Of a DNA stretch of 64,000 bases, positions 53,156 to 62,129 are shown piece after piece. The stretch's first letter is position 1; each line of letters begins with the position of its first letter. The notes under the pieces are model-generated. The model saw only the letters and a program-made list of their open reading frames with translations. It did no database searches and was not told where the DNA came from. Origin of the DNA: Bacillota bacterium (lineage in GTDB: Bacteria; Bacillota_I; Bacilli_A; RF39; UBA660); NCBI GenBank assembly GCA_003149915.1, contig QAMK01000010.1, positions 1 to 64,000 on the forward strand, given 5' to 3'. Position numbers and translations under genes: made by a program.

Positions 53156-53180
53156 AAAAAAAAGAAGACCTTAGTCTTCT
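53156..53180 (-). terminator. Terminator of yebC
   Basis: AGAAGAC (53163-53169) / GTCTTCT (53174-53180), 4-base loop and eight T on the minus strand, covering the yebC stop codon at 53171. Confidence 0.85.
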
Positions 53181-53893
53181 AAGTTATGATAAACTTCTTG
53201 AACGTCATCGTTATCTTCCAAAGCTTCGATTAAACGTTCTGCTTTTTCTTTGGTTTCATCATCTAAAGAGACGTAATTATCTGGAACAAATGTAATTTCA
53301 CAAGTCGTAAAATCTTCTACTCCCAAAGAAGAAATTGCATCTTTCACAGCTAAGAACACATCTGGTGTCGTATAAATTTCATATCCATCTTCTGTCGCAT
53401 CGAAGTCATCTGCTCCAGCATCCAATGCCGTCATCATAGCTGTATCTTCATCGATATTTCCTTTTTCAAACGTGATGACACCTTTTCTCTTAAACAAGTA
53501 ACTAACGGAACCGTTTGTTCCTAAATTACCACCGTGTTTTGAGAAATTTGCACGAACTGTAGAAGCCGTACGATTTCTATTATCAGTCAAGCACTCAACC
53601 ATAACTGCAATGCCACCTGGACCATATCCTTCATATTGAATAGATTCGTATACGACATCATCCAAATTACCCGTTGCTTTGTCGATTGCTTTTTTGATAT
53701 TGTCCTTCGGCATATTGGCAGCTTTTGCTTTTTCTAATACGACACGAAGTGCAGGAACATGGTCCGGATTTCCATCTGTACCACGAGCAGCAACGTAGAT
53801 CTCTTTCGCAATTTTTTGGAAGACCTTACCACGCTCTGCGTCAATTAATCCTTTTTTTCTGTGGATAGTTGCCCATTTAGAATGTCCACTCAT
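53171..53893 (-). CDS. yebC: YebC/TACO1-family regulatory protein
   Basis: 240 residues, standard three-domain family. Starts MSGHSKWATIHRKKGLIDAERG with the SGHSKWxxIxHxK block, then VYESIQYEGYGPGGIAVMVECLTDNRNRT, the YEGYGPGGVA signature. YebC proteins were long called transcription regulators (PmpR); recent work shows they help ribosomes pass poly-proline or bind at the ribosome. No DNA-binding fold is visible in the sequence. Well supported; exact activity left open. Confidence 0.95.
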   Translation of the reverse strand: MSGHSKWATIHRKKGLIDAERGKVFQKIAKEIYVAARGTDGNPDHVPALRVVLEKAKAANMPKDNIKKAIDKATGNLDDVVYESIQYEGYGPGGIAVMVECLTDNRNRTASTVRANFSKHGGNLGTNGSVSYLFKRKGVITFEKGNIDEDTAMMTALDAGADDFDATEDGYEIYTTPDVFLAVKDAISSLGVEDFTTCEITFVPDNYVSLDDETKEKAERLIEALEDNDDVQEVYHNLED

Positions 53894-53983
53894 AATAATA
53901 CCTCCAATTCCTACATCCTTTTTACTAGCATTAATATAATATCACAAAACAAGAAACATGAAAAGAATTTTTTATTTAGATTC

Positions 53984-54012
53984 TTGTATATCCCCTACCT
54001 TTATGATAAGAT
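53984..54012 (+). promoter_or_regulatory. Promoter of the 54034-54970 pair
   Basis: TTGTAT (53984-53989), 17-base spacer, TAAGAT (54007-54012), 21 bases before the ATG. Confidence 0.55.
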
Positions 54013-54033
54013 AAGCATGATTAGAGGGAAAAT

Positions 54034-54414
54034 ATGTACATCAAAATTAATCAATTAAAAATCAATCTAGAAAAAGTAGAAGGATTTTGGAACCGCATGA
54101 AATGTCTCATGTTTGTAATCGAACCACTCGATCATGGTTTTCTACTAGAGAAACGGAAACATTTTCAAACCTACTTTGCATGTCAACGAATCGATGCCAT
54201 CATCACAGATAAAGATAACATCGTCTTAAAAGTATATCGTTCTTGCAAATCCGAAAAGATGTTCTGGTGGGTACGGAAGGGTTACTACACCTATCTACTT
54301 CCAGAAGGTTCCGTCCAAAATCTAAAAAAAGGAGATCAGTTGATCATCCGCGGTAATAAGGAGGATAAAAATGAAAGAAGAAGTACCAAACAAACTACCA
54401 AATCAAACCATTAA
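54034..54414 (+). CDS. DUF192-family protein
   Basis: 126 residues, RBS AGAGGGAAAAT. Follows the DUF192 pattern: FWNRMKCLMFVIEPLDHGFLLEK (the W..R..GLM start, with a Cys instead of Gly), then YFACQRIDAIITDKDNIVLKVYRS (where other members have MR-x2-IDVIFLD), and a beta strand with a loop Y-x-L-PEGSVQNLK near the end. The usual secretion signal is absent. A basic tail from about 105 onward overlaps the next gene by 44 bases. DUF192 function is unknown. Confidence 0.7.
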   Translation: MYIKINQLKINLEKVEGFWNRMKCLMFVIEPLDHGFLLEKRKHFQTYFACQRIDAIITDKDNIVLKVYRSCKSEKMFWWVRKGYYTYLLPEGSVQNLKKGDQLIIRGNKEDKNERRSTKQTTKSNH

Positions 54415-54970
54415 AAAATATGAAGAAGATGGCAACCGCATTCGGGTCGATTTCTTAAAAGGCGAATCGATTTATTTGCAAAATACACCAGAAACAAAAC
54501 AAACACTAGACACCATGATGGCAAAAGACATTGCCACATACGACGAACAATTTAAAGATAAACGAAATCAAAGTAGATTCATAAAAAGCATCAGTGGCGG
54601 CATCGGTGCTGGTGCACTTGCAATTACTTCATACGGCGTTGCAATTGGGGCCACAATACCAGTTCTAGCAGTTGGCCTAGGAGTTGCCTTAGCAGGTGGC
54701 ATCGTCTGTGCTATCTACATATCAAAAAGCAAGTATTGCAAAAAGTTACACTTATATCAAAGTCTAAAAGATGTTTTAGCAAACGAAGAAAAAATCAAGT
54801 TAGTTCGTCGTAGTGAAAAAGTTGCAACGACACAGCCGATCGGTCCAAACGATATCGATTTGTACAGTTTAAAAGAAATAGAAGCAATCGAGGATCGTTT
54901 AAACAAACTAAAAGGATTGGAAAAATTACTTCCTAGTGAACAACCAAAAAAGAAACTATTGCAAAAATAG
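54371..54970 (+). CDS. Membrane protein with Gly/Ala-rich double helix
   Basis: 199 residues. RBS AAGGAGG, 6 bases before ATG, the best in the unit. Cytoplasmic N-half with FIKSISGGIGAGALAITSYGVAIGATIPVLAVGLGVALAGGIVCAIYI (two tightly-packed Gly/Ala-rich helices, about 76-125), then a charged helical C-half. The Gly-rich pair resembles pore- or fusion-type membrane helices. It begins inside the end of the DUF192 gene, so translation is coupled. No family recognised. Confidence 0.7.
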   Translation: MKEEVPNKLPNQTIKKYEEDGNRIRVDFLKGESIYLQNTPETKQTLDTMMAKDIATYDEQFKDKRNQSRFIKSISGGIGAGALAITSYGVAIGATIPVLAVGLGVALAGGIVCAIYISKSKYCKKLHLYQSLKDVLANEEKIKLVRRSEKVATTQPIGPNDIDLYSLKEIEAIEDRLNKLKGLEKLLPSEQPKKKLLQK

Positions 54971-54980
54971 TTTCTTTTTT
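54950..54980. terminator. Bidirectional terminator between 54371-54970 and obgE
   Basis: AAGAAACTATT (54950-54960) / AATAGTTTCTT (54966-54976), 5-base loop, T-run on plus and on minus strands. Confidence 0.9.
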
Positions 54981-56271
54981 ATTCTTTAAAATCAAATGAG
55001 AAATCTAATATTTGAACGATGTCACCAGATTTAGCACCCATCTCACGAAGTTTGTCGTCGACTCCTAATTTCGTCAACTTTCTAGCAAAACGATAAGCTG
55101 CTTCATCCGTTGAGAAATTCGTCATGCGAAGAAGTTTTTCAAGGGCGGCACCTTTGATAACCCAAACTGCTCCATCTTTGGTTTGACGTTCTTTCGTAAT
55201 CGTATAAGGTGCTTCTTTTTGGAACTTATAAAGAACATGACTTTCGTATTGATCATCTTCGTAGATTTCATCCGTTTCTTTAGACTGATCGATCAAATCG
55301 GCAAGAGCATCCAACACGTCTTCTAAACCCTCATGTTTCATCGCAGAAATTTCATAAATTGGAATTCCCGTTACTTTCTTTTTAAATTCTTTTAAACGTT
55401 CCTCTGCGCCTTCGACATCCATCTTATTGGCAATGATGATAGAAGGTTTTTGTAATAACTTTTGACTAAACTTGCCGAGTTCTTCACAAATCATAACATA
55501 ATCGTCGTACGCATCTCGTCCTTCGACACCACCCATATCGATAACATGAGCGATGACTTTGGTTCGTTCAATGTGACGTAAGAAACGGTCACCAAGTCCT
55601 GCCCCTTCACTAGCTCCTTCAATTAATCCCGGTAAATCAGCCATAACGAAACTTCTGCCATCACGGGCTTTGACAACTCCTAAATTTGGAGAAAGTGTCG
55701 TAAAGTGATAAGCGGCAATCTTCGGTTTCGAACGAGATACCATCGATAAAATCGTAGACTTACCGACACTAGGAAGTCCGACAAGGCCGACATCAGCAAG
55801 TAATTTCAATTCGACATGAAGAGTTTTCTTTTCTCCAGGTTCTCCGTTTTCAGCATAATTTGGTGCCGGATTACTTTGTGTCTTGAAAGCCATGTTACCA
55901 CGACCACCACGACCACCTTTGGCAACAACAACTTCATCGCCATTGTGTTTCAAGTCCGCTAAGATAAGGCCTGTTTCAGTATCGGTAACAACCGTACCAG
56001 GTGGAACTTTGACGATGACATCCTTAGCATCAGCGCCATCCATTCCCTTACCTTTTCCATTCTCACCTTTCGTCGCTTTAAATAATTTTTGATATCGTAA
56101 ATCAAGCAACGTATGAAGACCTTCATCGACACGGAAAATAATACTTCCGCCACGACCACCATTACCACCGAATGGTCCACCCATCGGAATATACTTCTCC
56201 CGGCGGAATGCCAAACATCCGTCTCCACCATTACCAGCTTCTACTTTGATCGTTACGTCATCTACAAACAT
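54979..56271 (-). CDS. obgE: GTPase Obg
   Basis: 430 residues from the ATG at 56269-56271, 7 bases after GGAGG. Obg controls 50S maturation and growth and binds ppGpp. Glycine-rich Obg domain first (MFVDDVTIKVEAGNGGDGC, GGPFGGNGGRGG), then G domain with P-loop GLPSVGKSTILSM, switch HFTTLSPNLGVV and DLPGLIEGASEGAGLG, NKMD in IIANKMDVEG and ISA in YEISAMKHEG, then the OCT domain (EEAPYTITKE region to the end). Obg near rplU-rpmA is the classic Bacilli order; here it is 5.9 kb away. Confidence 0.98.
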   Translation of the reverse strand: MFVDDVTIKVEAGNGGDGCLAFRREKYIPMGGPFGGNGGRGGSIIFRVDEGLHTLLDLRYQKLFKATKGENGKGKGMDGADAKDVIVKVPPGTVVTDTETGLILADLKHNGDEVVVAKGGRGGRGNMAFKTQSNPAPNYAENGEPGEKKTLHVELKLLADVGLVGLPSVGKSTILSMVSRSKPKIAAYHFTTLSPNLGVVKARDGRSFVMADLPGLIEGASEGAGLGDRFLRHIERTKVIAHVIDMGGVEGRDAYDDYVMICEELGKFSQKLLQKPSIIIANKMDVEGAEERLKEFKKKVTGIPIYEISAMKHEGLEDVLDALADLIDQSKETDEIYEDDQYESHVLYKFQKEAPYTITKERQTKDGAVWVIKGAALEKLLRMTNFSTDEAAYRFARKLTKLGVDDKLREMGAKSGDIVQILDFSFDFKE

Positions 56272-56311
56272 GCGACCACCTCCAAAACTGTTTCTAATTA
56301 TACCATACAAT

Positions 56312-56344
56312 TATAAAAAATAAAAGAGTGACTTACTCACTCTT
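56312..56344 (-). terminator. Terminator of the Hpt-receiver gene
   Basis: AAGAGTGA (56324-56331) / TCACTCTT (56337-56344), 5-base loop, TTTTATTTTTT on the minus strand. Confidence 0.85.
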
Positions 56345-57124
56345 AAATGATATTGTTTTATTGACGATACTTTCGACGTTCAATTCATTAAACGGTTTCA
56401 TCAACACATCGACAATTGGATATGTAAATGCTTTTTCGATAATGTCTTTAGAACCTTCACCGGTAATAATAGATACTGGAACTTTCTTAAATAAATCGTT
56501 ATTTTTAAAGTAATCCAATACTTCAAATCCATTTACATTTGGCATATTCAAATCTAATAACATACATGCCATTTGACTAGATGGTGTATTTTTTACGATG
56601 TCAAGTGCTTGCGCACCATCATTGGCAATTAAAACGTTATATTGATTATCGAATATTTTCTTAACGAAATTTACAATAATAGCAGAATCATCAACCACTA
56701 AAATCGTTTGATTTTTGCTTCCAGTACCGCTACCATTATCGTCATCATCTAGCAGCTCTACCGGTTCTTTTCCTAAATATTTTCGAACCAAATTGACAAT
56801 TCGTTTTGCTTCGGTCATCAATTCATCAAAATGATCGGAAACATAGTAGAAATCATTGGCTTTACTCTTCATCTCATGATCGTAAGCAAGTTCTGCCAAC
56901 TTATCGAAACCAAAGTATTTGGCATCACTTTTCAAAGAATGTACTAGAATTGCATAATTTGCCATATCTGCCTTTTCTTTGTAATCATCAATCTGTTTTA
57001 ATTTGTTTTCAGCATCATTCAAAAATGTTACCAACGTATCATCGTATGTTGCCATATCTCCAAATAATTCCAATGCTTTGTTTACGTTAACTCCATTATT
57101 TACTAATAAATTTACATCCTTCAT
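56333..57124 (-). CDS. Hpt plus receiver phosphorelay protein without output domain
   Basis: 263 residues. Residues 1-118 form a helical Hpt domain with the phosphorylatable His62 in AILVHSLKSDAKYFGF (HSLKSxA...G), the standard Hpt box. A charged Gly/Ser linker (DDDDNGSGTGS, 126-136) leads to a receiver domain (138-260) with acidic pocket VVDDSAI, phosphoacceptor Asp191 in LLDLNMP, Thr221 and Lys243 in LMKPF. There is no DNA-binding, GGDEF or other effector part. It lies 57 bases downstream of the hybrid kinase, so the relay His-Asp-His-Asp can be completed inside the pair. Target unknown. Confidence 0.92.
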   Translation of the reverse strand: MKDVNLLVNNGVNVNKALELFGDMATYDDTLVTFLNDAENKLKQIDDYKEKADMANYAILVHSLKSDAKYFGFDKLAELAYDHEMKSKANDFYYVSDHFDELMTEAKRIVNLVRKYLGKEPVELLDDDDNGSGTGSKNQTILVVDDSAIIVNFVKKIFDNQYNVLIANDGAQALDIVKNTPSSQMACMLLDLNMPNVNGFEVLDYFKNNDLFKKVPVSIITGEGSKDIIEKAFTYPIVDVLMKPFNELNVESIVNKTISFKSE

Positions 57125-57180
57125 AATTATCTCCTATCTTACCATTTAGTTTCTATATATAACTATATCATAAAATATCG

Positions 57181-59004
57181 TTAATTACCCAACATTTTTT
57201 TAATAATCTTTGCAAGTTCTTTTTTAGAAATCGGCTTAGCCAAATATTCGTCGAAGCCATCTGCTAAATACTTCTCACGCATACCCGTAATGGCATTGGC
57301 AGTAAGGGCCACAACCCTCATCTGGAATCCCGGAATCGTCTTCAATTTTTGTAACGTTTGAACCCCGCTCATCTTAGGCATCATATCGTCCATCAAAATC
57401 AAATCGTACGTATTACCAGCATTGATTAAATCGATAGCCGCTTGACCAGACTGAACTTCTGTAATCTGAACTTTGTACTCTTGTAACAAACGATGTGCAA
57501 CCTTTAAATTGATGACATTATCGTCGACAACTAAAACCTTCTTAGAAGAAAAGTCCATCGTCTCCAACTCTGTTAAATCCAAAGACGCCGTATCTTCTAA
57601 TTTATGACCAACAGAGATTTTTTGATCGATTGCAACAGTAAAACGACTTCCTTTACCATAGACACTTTGAACGACAATTTGACCATTCATCAAATCCAAC
57701 AATTTCTTTGTGATTGCAAGACCCAAACCAGTCCCTTCAATCGTTGCGTGTTCTTCAACTCCCAACCGTTCAAACTTCGTAAATAACTTATTGATGTTCT
57801 CTTGTTTGATACCGATACCAGAGTCTTCCACAGAGATAATAATCCGACAAATATCGTCTTTGATAACGGAACTTACCTTTAATTCGATATACCCTTCATG
57901 CGTATATTTAATTGCATTCGTAAGTAAATTGATCATAATCTCTTTGATTCTCGAATAATCTCCAAATAAAACCGGAGGAATCGATTCATCGTAAGCAACT
58001 CGGAACTCTAACGGTTTCTCACCCAATCTACCTTTCGCAAGCGTTACTACTTCATCGAATATTTTCTTAAAACTATAATCTTTATTGATGATTTCTAACT
58101 TTCCAGATTCAATTTTAGAAATATCCAAAATACCATTTACAATTTCCAATAAGTTGTCACTAGCCATCATGATATCTTTTACTTCACTCATTGCTTGTGG
58201 CGGCAAATCTTCTTCACTAAGCGCTTGTCCAAAACCGACAATTGCATTTAAAGGTGTTCTAATCTCATGTGACATATTCGATAAGAAATCACTCTTCGCT
58301 TGATTGGCTTTATCCGCTTGTTCTTTGGCAAGATTTAGTTGCGCAATCATACGCATATCTGGATTTTCAATCGTATGATACATAATAAATAGAACGAAAG
58401 ACTCAATAACCGTAATTAACGTATAACTAGGATTAATCTGCTGCACAATAGACGCAAGAGTTAACCCAATCAATAAAAGAAATAATGGTAAATAATTTTT
58501 CATTTTGACTGATTTGAAGTTTTTAAACATATAAACCAAAGAAACTGCCAGTGAAATAGCAGAAAATACTACAATAGATGTAATAGCCGGTCCAGATGAG
58601 TAAAAATATTCATCAGCATGAATAGATAAAGGCAATAACGTTGTAACAACACCCGCTGCAAGCCCCAAAATAACCGCATTACGAATAATTTTTTTCTCTT
58701 CTTTCCGAAATCGATCCATCCCTAAAGAAACTGCAATGACATAAACCATAAATAACACACAAAATAAAATCAAATATAGTAAATATAATCGATTGAATAA
58801 AATATTAAGAATTCCATCCAAATCAAAATACAAGCCACCATATATGCACAATAATTCCAAAACCAATCCAACCAAATTAACTTTTAATAAATATCCAAAA
58901 ATATTTAATTCTGGAGTATTAATATGTTGTTTATGCCAAAAAAGAAAATTTAAGAAAGCAATATAACAAATACTTAAAATTAAAAAATGCATGCTATTTG
59001 TCAT
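57181..59004 (-). CDS. Hybrid sensor histidine kinase with receiver domain
   Basis: 607 residues from the ATG at 59002-59004. Six or seven N-terminal helices (1-210) resemble 7TM-type sensor regions of related kinases; the ligand is unknown. HisKA with His246 in FLSNMSHEIRTPLNAIVGFG, HATPase with N-box NLLTNAIKYTHEG, G1 EDSGIGI and G2 GTGLGLAITK, then a C-terminal receiver with VVDDNVINLKVA and Asp539 in LILMDDMMPKMSG and Lys in YLAKPISKKEL. The receiver and the neighbouring Hpt fit a multistep phosphorelay. Confidence 0.96.
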   Translation of the reverse strand: MTNSMHFLILSICYIAFLNFLFWHKQHINTPELNIFGYLLKVNLVGLVLELLCIYGGLYFDLDGILNILFNRLYLLYLILFCVLFMVYVIAVSLGMDRFRKEEKKIIRNAVILGLAAGVVTTLLPLSIHADEYFYSSGPAITSIVVFSAISLAVSLVYMFKNFKSVKMKNYLPLFLLLIGLTLASIVQQINPSYTLITVIESFVLFIMYHTIENPDMRMIAQLNLAKEQADKANQAKSDFLSNMSHEIRTPLNAIVGFGQALSEEDLPPQAMSEVKDIMMASDNLLEIVNGILDISKIESGKLEIINKDYSFKKIFDEVVTLAKGRLGEKPLEFRVAYDESIPPVLFGDYSRIKEIMINLLTNAIKYTHEGYIELKVSSVIKDDICRIIISVEDSGIGIKQENINKLFTKFERLGVEEHATIEGTGLGLAITKKLLDLMNGQIVVQSVYGKGSRFTVAIDQKISVGHKLEDTASLDLTELETMDFSSKKVLVVDDNVINLKVAHRLLQEYKVQITEVQSGQAAIDLINAGNTYDLILMDDMMPKMSGVQTLQKLKTIPGFQMRVVALTANAITGMREKYLADGFDEYLAKPISKKELAKIIKKMLGN

Positions 59005-59094
59005 ATGAAACACCTCTATTATTCATTATAACATGAAAGAAAAAAATAGCAAATTTTTCTTTTATAAGCAGACACAGCAATTAATTTTTTACAT

Positions 59095-59117
59095 AAAAAA
59101 AGCCATTGATTATGGCT
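59095..59117 (-). terminator. Terminator of the AMP-forming ligase gene
   Basis: AGCCAT (59101-59106) / ATGGCT (59112-59117), 5-base loop, seven T on the minus strand; lies over the stop codon at 59110. Confidence 0.75.
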
Positions 59118-61095
59118 TCAAAATAAGAGTTTTTCCACGTGTCGATTGACTCGTTTTTTCTTTTGGAAGATAGTCAGAGGCTAACTTACATTTTTCGGAT
59201 ACTCCTTCATCTGTCAATGCTTTGAAACTTCTCTTTAAAGTTGGTGTCAGTTCGAATGATTCTTCATTAGAATGTATTCTAAAATATAACCGATTCAAAA
59301 GATCTTCATTAAAGTTTGAACGACAACGAAGAGCAGCACCAGTTAAAACTTTGTCTTCATCAAAAGAAGTATCAATCTGAGGTTCGATATGAGCAACATA
59401 TACAGGTTCCCCATCTACTTCACTATTTACAACTTCACAAGACATTATCTTTTTTGTATCTTTTAAAATCGATTCTGCAATTTGATAATTTGGAATGTCT
59501 CCTTTTGATAGATTCATTCTACCCTTTACATAAATATTATTAAACCGATCAATATAACCAAAAGTATTTAAGTTTGCCCATTTTTTACCGTTGGCATCTG
59601 TAATCCAAAATTCTTTTTCTGCTTTTGGATTGTTTCGATACCCTTCCATGGTACAAGGAGAATTAGCAACTAATTGACCCGGTTCCATCAAATCGCAATG
59701 AGTTCCATCCGGGCGTAATGCCTTCACTTGAACCATACCATAAGTTCCCATTCCTGCCGGTTCATGAATTCCAAACAATTTCATTTTAGGTGCTTGATAT
59801 GCTCGGTACATAACAAGGAAAATTCCACCATGTTCAGAATCTCCACCTGCCAAGCTCATACAAGCAATTGGAACTTTTGTCAAGGCAACACCAGATTTCA
59901 TACTTCTAAGCCAACGATTCAATTGCTTTTCTTCACCAGCATCTAAAGGTTCCCCAATACACATCGGTGCAATCAAATCATCAAACGTTAGATTCTTATA
60001 TCTCGGTTCAGAACGCTGTCTTTTCATAACATCCAACCAGACAGAACGAGAAGTAATTGCAACAGAAGGTTTATTCATAGCAATACTATCTAAAACAAAT
60101 TTAGAATCATTAATTGGTTCCATTGCAGTAGTTCCACTTTGTAAAAATAAATCAGAAACAGCAGACATAAAATCCGTATCAGACATCGTTCTTACAAAAG
60201 CAAGCATCGTTCTATCTTTCATAGAAGGAATACCAGATAATTTAGGATCATGATAACGTCCCATCGTAATGTAACTACGATTGCAATGGACTAATCCTTT
60301 CGGTCGATTCGAACTAGTAGAACCAGATGTGTATGTGATAGTAAATTCATCGTTCAATCCAGTACTTTCAAAAACTTTAGCGTCATCAAAAGATTTGCCA
60401 GAATTTAAAAATTCATCGATATCTACTAAATTAGAAATTTCTTGTTTCGCTTGTTCAAATGCAACCTGATCCAATTTATAATATTTTTCTGTCAATTCAC
60501 GATACAAATTATCGCCATGAAGAGAATATTCTAAAGGTAATATAATAACCTTTTTGTTAGAATCGACTTCTTTTAAAGTCGGTGCAAATTCGACAAAATT
60601 CTTATCACTCACAAAAATATAAGGAGCATCTGCATTTGCGATAATTTCTTTTAAATATTCTTTATCCATATCTGCTGAAACTAAATTAACTTTAGCCCCA
60701 ATGATACTAGCTGCACCCATTAAAAACGGAAATTCCGGAACGTTTTCAATACAACATACAAATTCCTGACCTTTTTTTACTCCATTTGCTTTTAAGGCCT
60801 TCGCATATCGATAAGATTGAATAAAAAAATCTCGATATGTAAATATATGTCCACGATATTTAATTGCCGGTTTATCTAAATGGGTGTTGCGATTGACATT
60901 CCACACTTCTTTAATCCAAGGATGATTACGATTTTGATCAATTTCTTGTAATACCTTCTGATTCTTTTTATCATAATCACTTACATCATAAGGCTCACCA
61001 CACGGTACTTTCGGCAAACTTTCAATCCCTTTTACAAATTGCTCAAATAGTTTTTTTTCTTCACTCGTATACTTCTTAATTTGTTTTTGTTTCAT
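59110..61095 (-). CDS. AMP-forming acyl-CoA synthetase-like enzyme (ANL superfamily)
   Basis: 661 residues. N-domain of about 560 and a mobile C-domain of about 100. P-loop-like A3 motif ITYTSGSTSSNRPKGLVH (YTSGST-x-PKG with a four-residue insertion), A5 region GTYGMVQVKALRPDG, A7 FGYIDRFNNIYVKGRMNL (D-x4-G-x4-GR) and a C-terminal catalytic Lys in LTPTLKRSFKAL. The start KYTSEEKKLFEQFVKGIESLPKVPCGEPY is not typical. Acyl or amino acid substrate not inferable; no carrier protein or polyketide gene nearby. It is transcribed alone, between terminators. Confidence 0.85.
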   Translation of the reverse strand: MKQKQIKKYTSEEKKLFEQFVKGIESLPKVPCGEPYDVSDYDKKNQKVLQEIDQNRNHPWIKEVWNVNRNTHLDKPAIKYRGHIFTYRDFFIQSYRYAKALKANGVKKGQEFVCCIENVPEFPFLMGAASIIGAKVNLVSADMDKEYLKEIIANADAPYIFVSDKNFVEFAPTLKEVDSNKKVIILPLEYSLHGDNLYRELTEKYYKLDQVAFEQAKQEISNLVDIDEFLNSGKSFDDAKVFESTGLNDEFTITYTSGSTSSNRPKGLVHCNRSYITMGRYHDPKLSGIPSMKDRTMLAFVRTMSDTDFMSAVSDLFLQSGTTAMEPINDSKFVLDSIAMNKPSVAITSRSVWLDVMKRQRSEPRYKNLTFDDLIAPMCIGEPLDAGEEKQLNRWLRSMKSGVALTKVPIACMSLAGGDSEHGGIFLVMYRAYQAPKMKLFGIHEPAGMGTYGMVQVKALRPDGTHCDLMEPGQLVANSPCTMEGYRNNPKAEKEFWITDANGKKWANLNTFGYIDRFNNIYVKGRMNLSKGDIPNYQIAESILKDTKKIMSCEVVNSEVDGEPVYVAHIEPQIDTSFDEDKVLTGAALRCRSNFNEDLLNRLYFRIHSNEESFELTPTLKRSFKALTDEGVSEKCKLASDYLPKEKTSQSTRGKTLILKP

Positions 61096-61171
61096 AAAAC
61101 ATACCCTTTCCTATAATTTCCTAGATTATATCACGTTATCGATATTTTGTCAAATTTTAACGATATTAGCA

Positions 61172-61654
61172 CTACTTCCATAAATATTTCAAACTCTTTA
61201 TTTTAGGTAACGACTCCGGAAACTGATCGTTAGGATCAAACAAATAGCCTTTGCCACCACATTGATTCCAAAACATGACGTTATCTGGTCTATCGTCTAC
61301 CAAAATATCATCCTTATCAGGAATATAAACTTCAGACTTTTGGATAGATGGCGGAACAAATTGAATTGGCAACGTAATTCCTTGGTTTCGTAAAAAATGA
61401 ACTTTAGCAATTTCTTCTACAATCAAATCGACATTTGTCAAAATCGTCGTTCTAGCATCGTCCATTTGCGAAACCTCCCGTAAAAGAGCGATAGCATCAT
61501 CGATTACTGGTGATGTTCGAAGTAAAAAATCCCAATCCAATGTATTTGCAAATTCATTCCATGTCAGTCCTGGATATTGCCGTTTCAACTCGATCATTCT
61601 AGATTCTGTATCTAAAATGACACCATTAAAATCAATAAACTTACGTTCTTTCAT
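61172..61654 (-). CDS. HAD-like protein related to 5'(3')-nucleotidases, altered motif I
   Basis: 160 residues. Motif I FIDFNGVILD (Asp8, with Asn10 where the acid/base Asp is expected), motif II Thr in TTILTN, a basic Lys in IQKSEVYIPDK and motif III ILVDDRPDNVMFWNQCGGKGYLF, matching the NT5C-type or related small HAD proteins. The Asp+2 to Asn swap normally abolishes phosphatase turnover, so it may be a binding protein or a phosphotransferase; this is inference. RBS AGGGGAG. Lies next to a MazG-like gene, a hint of nucleotide metabolism. Confidence 0.65.
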   Translation of the reverse strand: MKERKFIDFNGVILDTESRMIELKRQYPGLTWNEFANTLDWDFLLRTSPVIDDAIALLREVSQMDDARTTILTNVDLIVEEIAKVHFLRNQGITLPIQFVPPSIQKSEVYIPDKDDILVDDRPDNVMFWNQCGGKGYLFDPNDQFPESLPKIKSLKYLWK

Positions 61655-61728
61655 AAAACTCCCCTTACCTTCTTACCTTCTTCATTATATACCCAGAAAG
61701 TAAAAAAGCGAATAGAATAGACAAGTTT

Positions 61729-62046
61729 TTACACCGATTCTTCGTATTCCTTCGTACGGACAGTGACACCATCTATTTTTTGATACTCACGATGGCGATT
61801 CTTCTCGATTTTATGAAGCAACTCATGTTCCAAATCGATTCCTAAAATTTCGGATAAACCCAATAAATAGATGATGACATCAGCAAATTCTTCCCCCAAA
61901 TCATCTTTCTTTTTGCGGTAAGCTTCGTATGCTTCAGCCATCTCGCCATATGCTAGACAGAATTCTTTTTCAATGTTCGTCACGTTGAATCCTTTTTCAA
62001 TCTTATTTTGATAAACTTGTTTTTGTAACGCTTTCAAATCGACCAT
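61729..62046 (-). CDS. MazG-like nucleotide pyrophosphohydrolase
   Basis: 105 residues, single all-alpha NTP-PPase domain. Mg-binding pattern EFCLAYGEMAEAYEAY (E-x2-E) and LGEEFADVIIYLLGL (E-E-x2-D), standard for MazG/dUTPase-like proteins; the end has EKNRHREY, near YKKN-type tails. Likely cleaves (d)NTPs to monophosphates, with house-cleaning role. GGAGGTG before ATG. Confidence 0.88.
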   Translation of the reverse strand: MVDLKALQKQVYQNKIEKGFNVTNIEKEFCLAYGEMAEAYEAYRKKKDDLGEEFADVIIYLLGLSEILGIDLEHELLHKIEKNRHREYQKIDGVTVRTKEYEESV

Positions 62047-62098
62047 AATAGCACCTCCATATTGCTTTGTCTTTTATCATCATATCAAAAAAAGGCAA

Positions 62099-62125
62099 AC
62101 AAAAAAAGTGGCTATTACCACTTTT
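62099..62125 (-). terminator. Terminator of rplU-prp-rpmA
   Basis: AAAAGTGG (62104-62111) / CCACTTTT (62118-62125), 6-base loop, TTTTTTTG on the minus strand. Confidence 0.85.
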
Positions 62126-62129
62126 ACGG

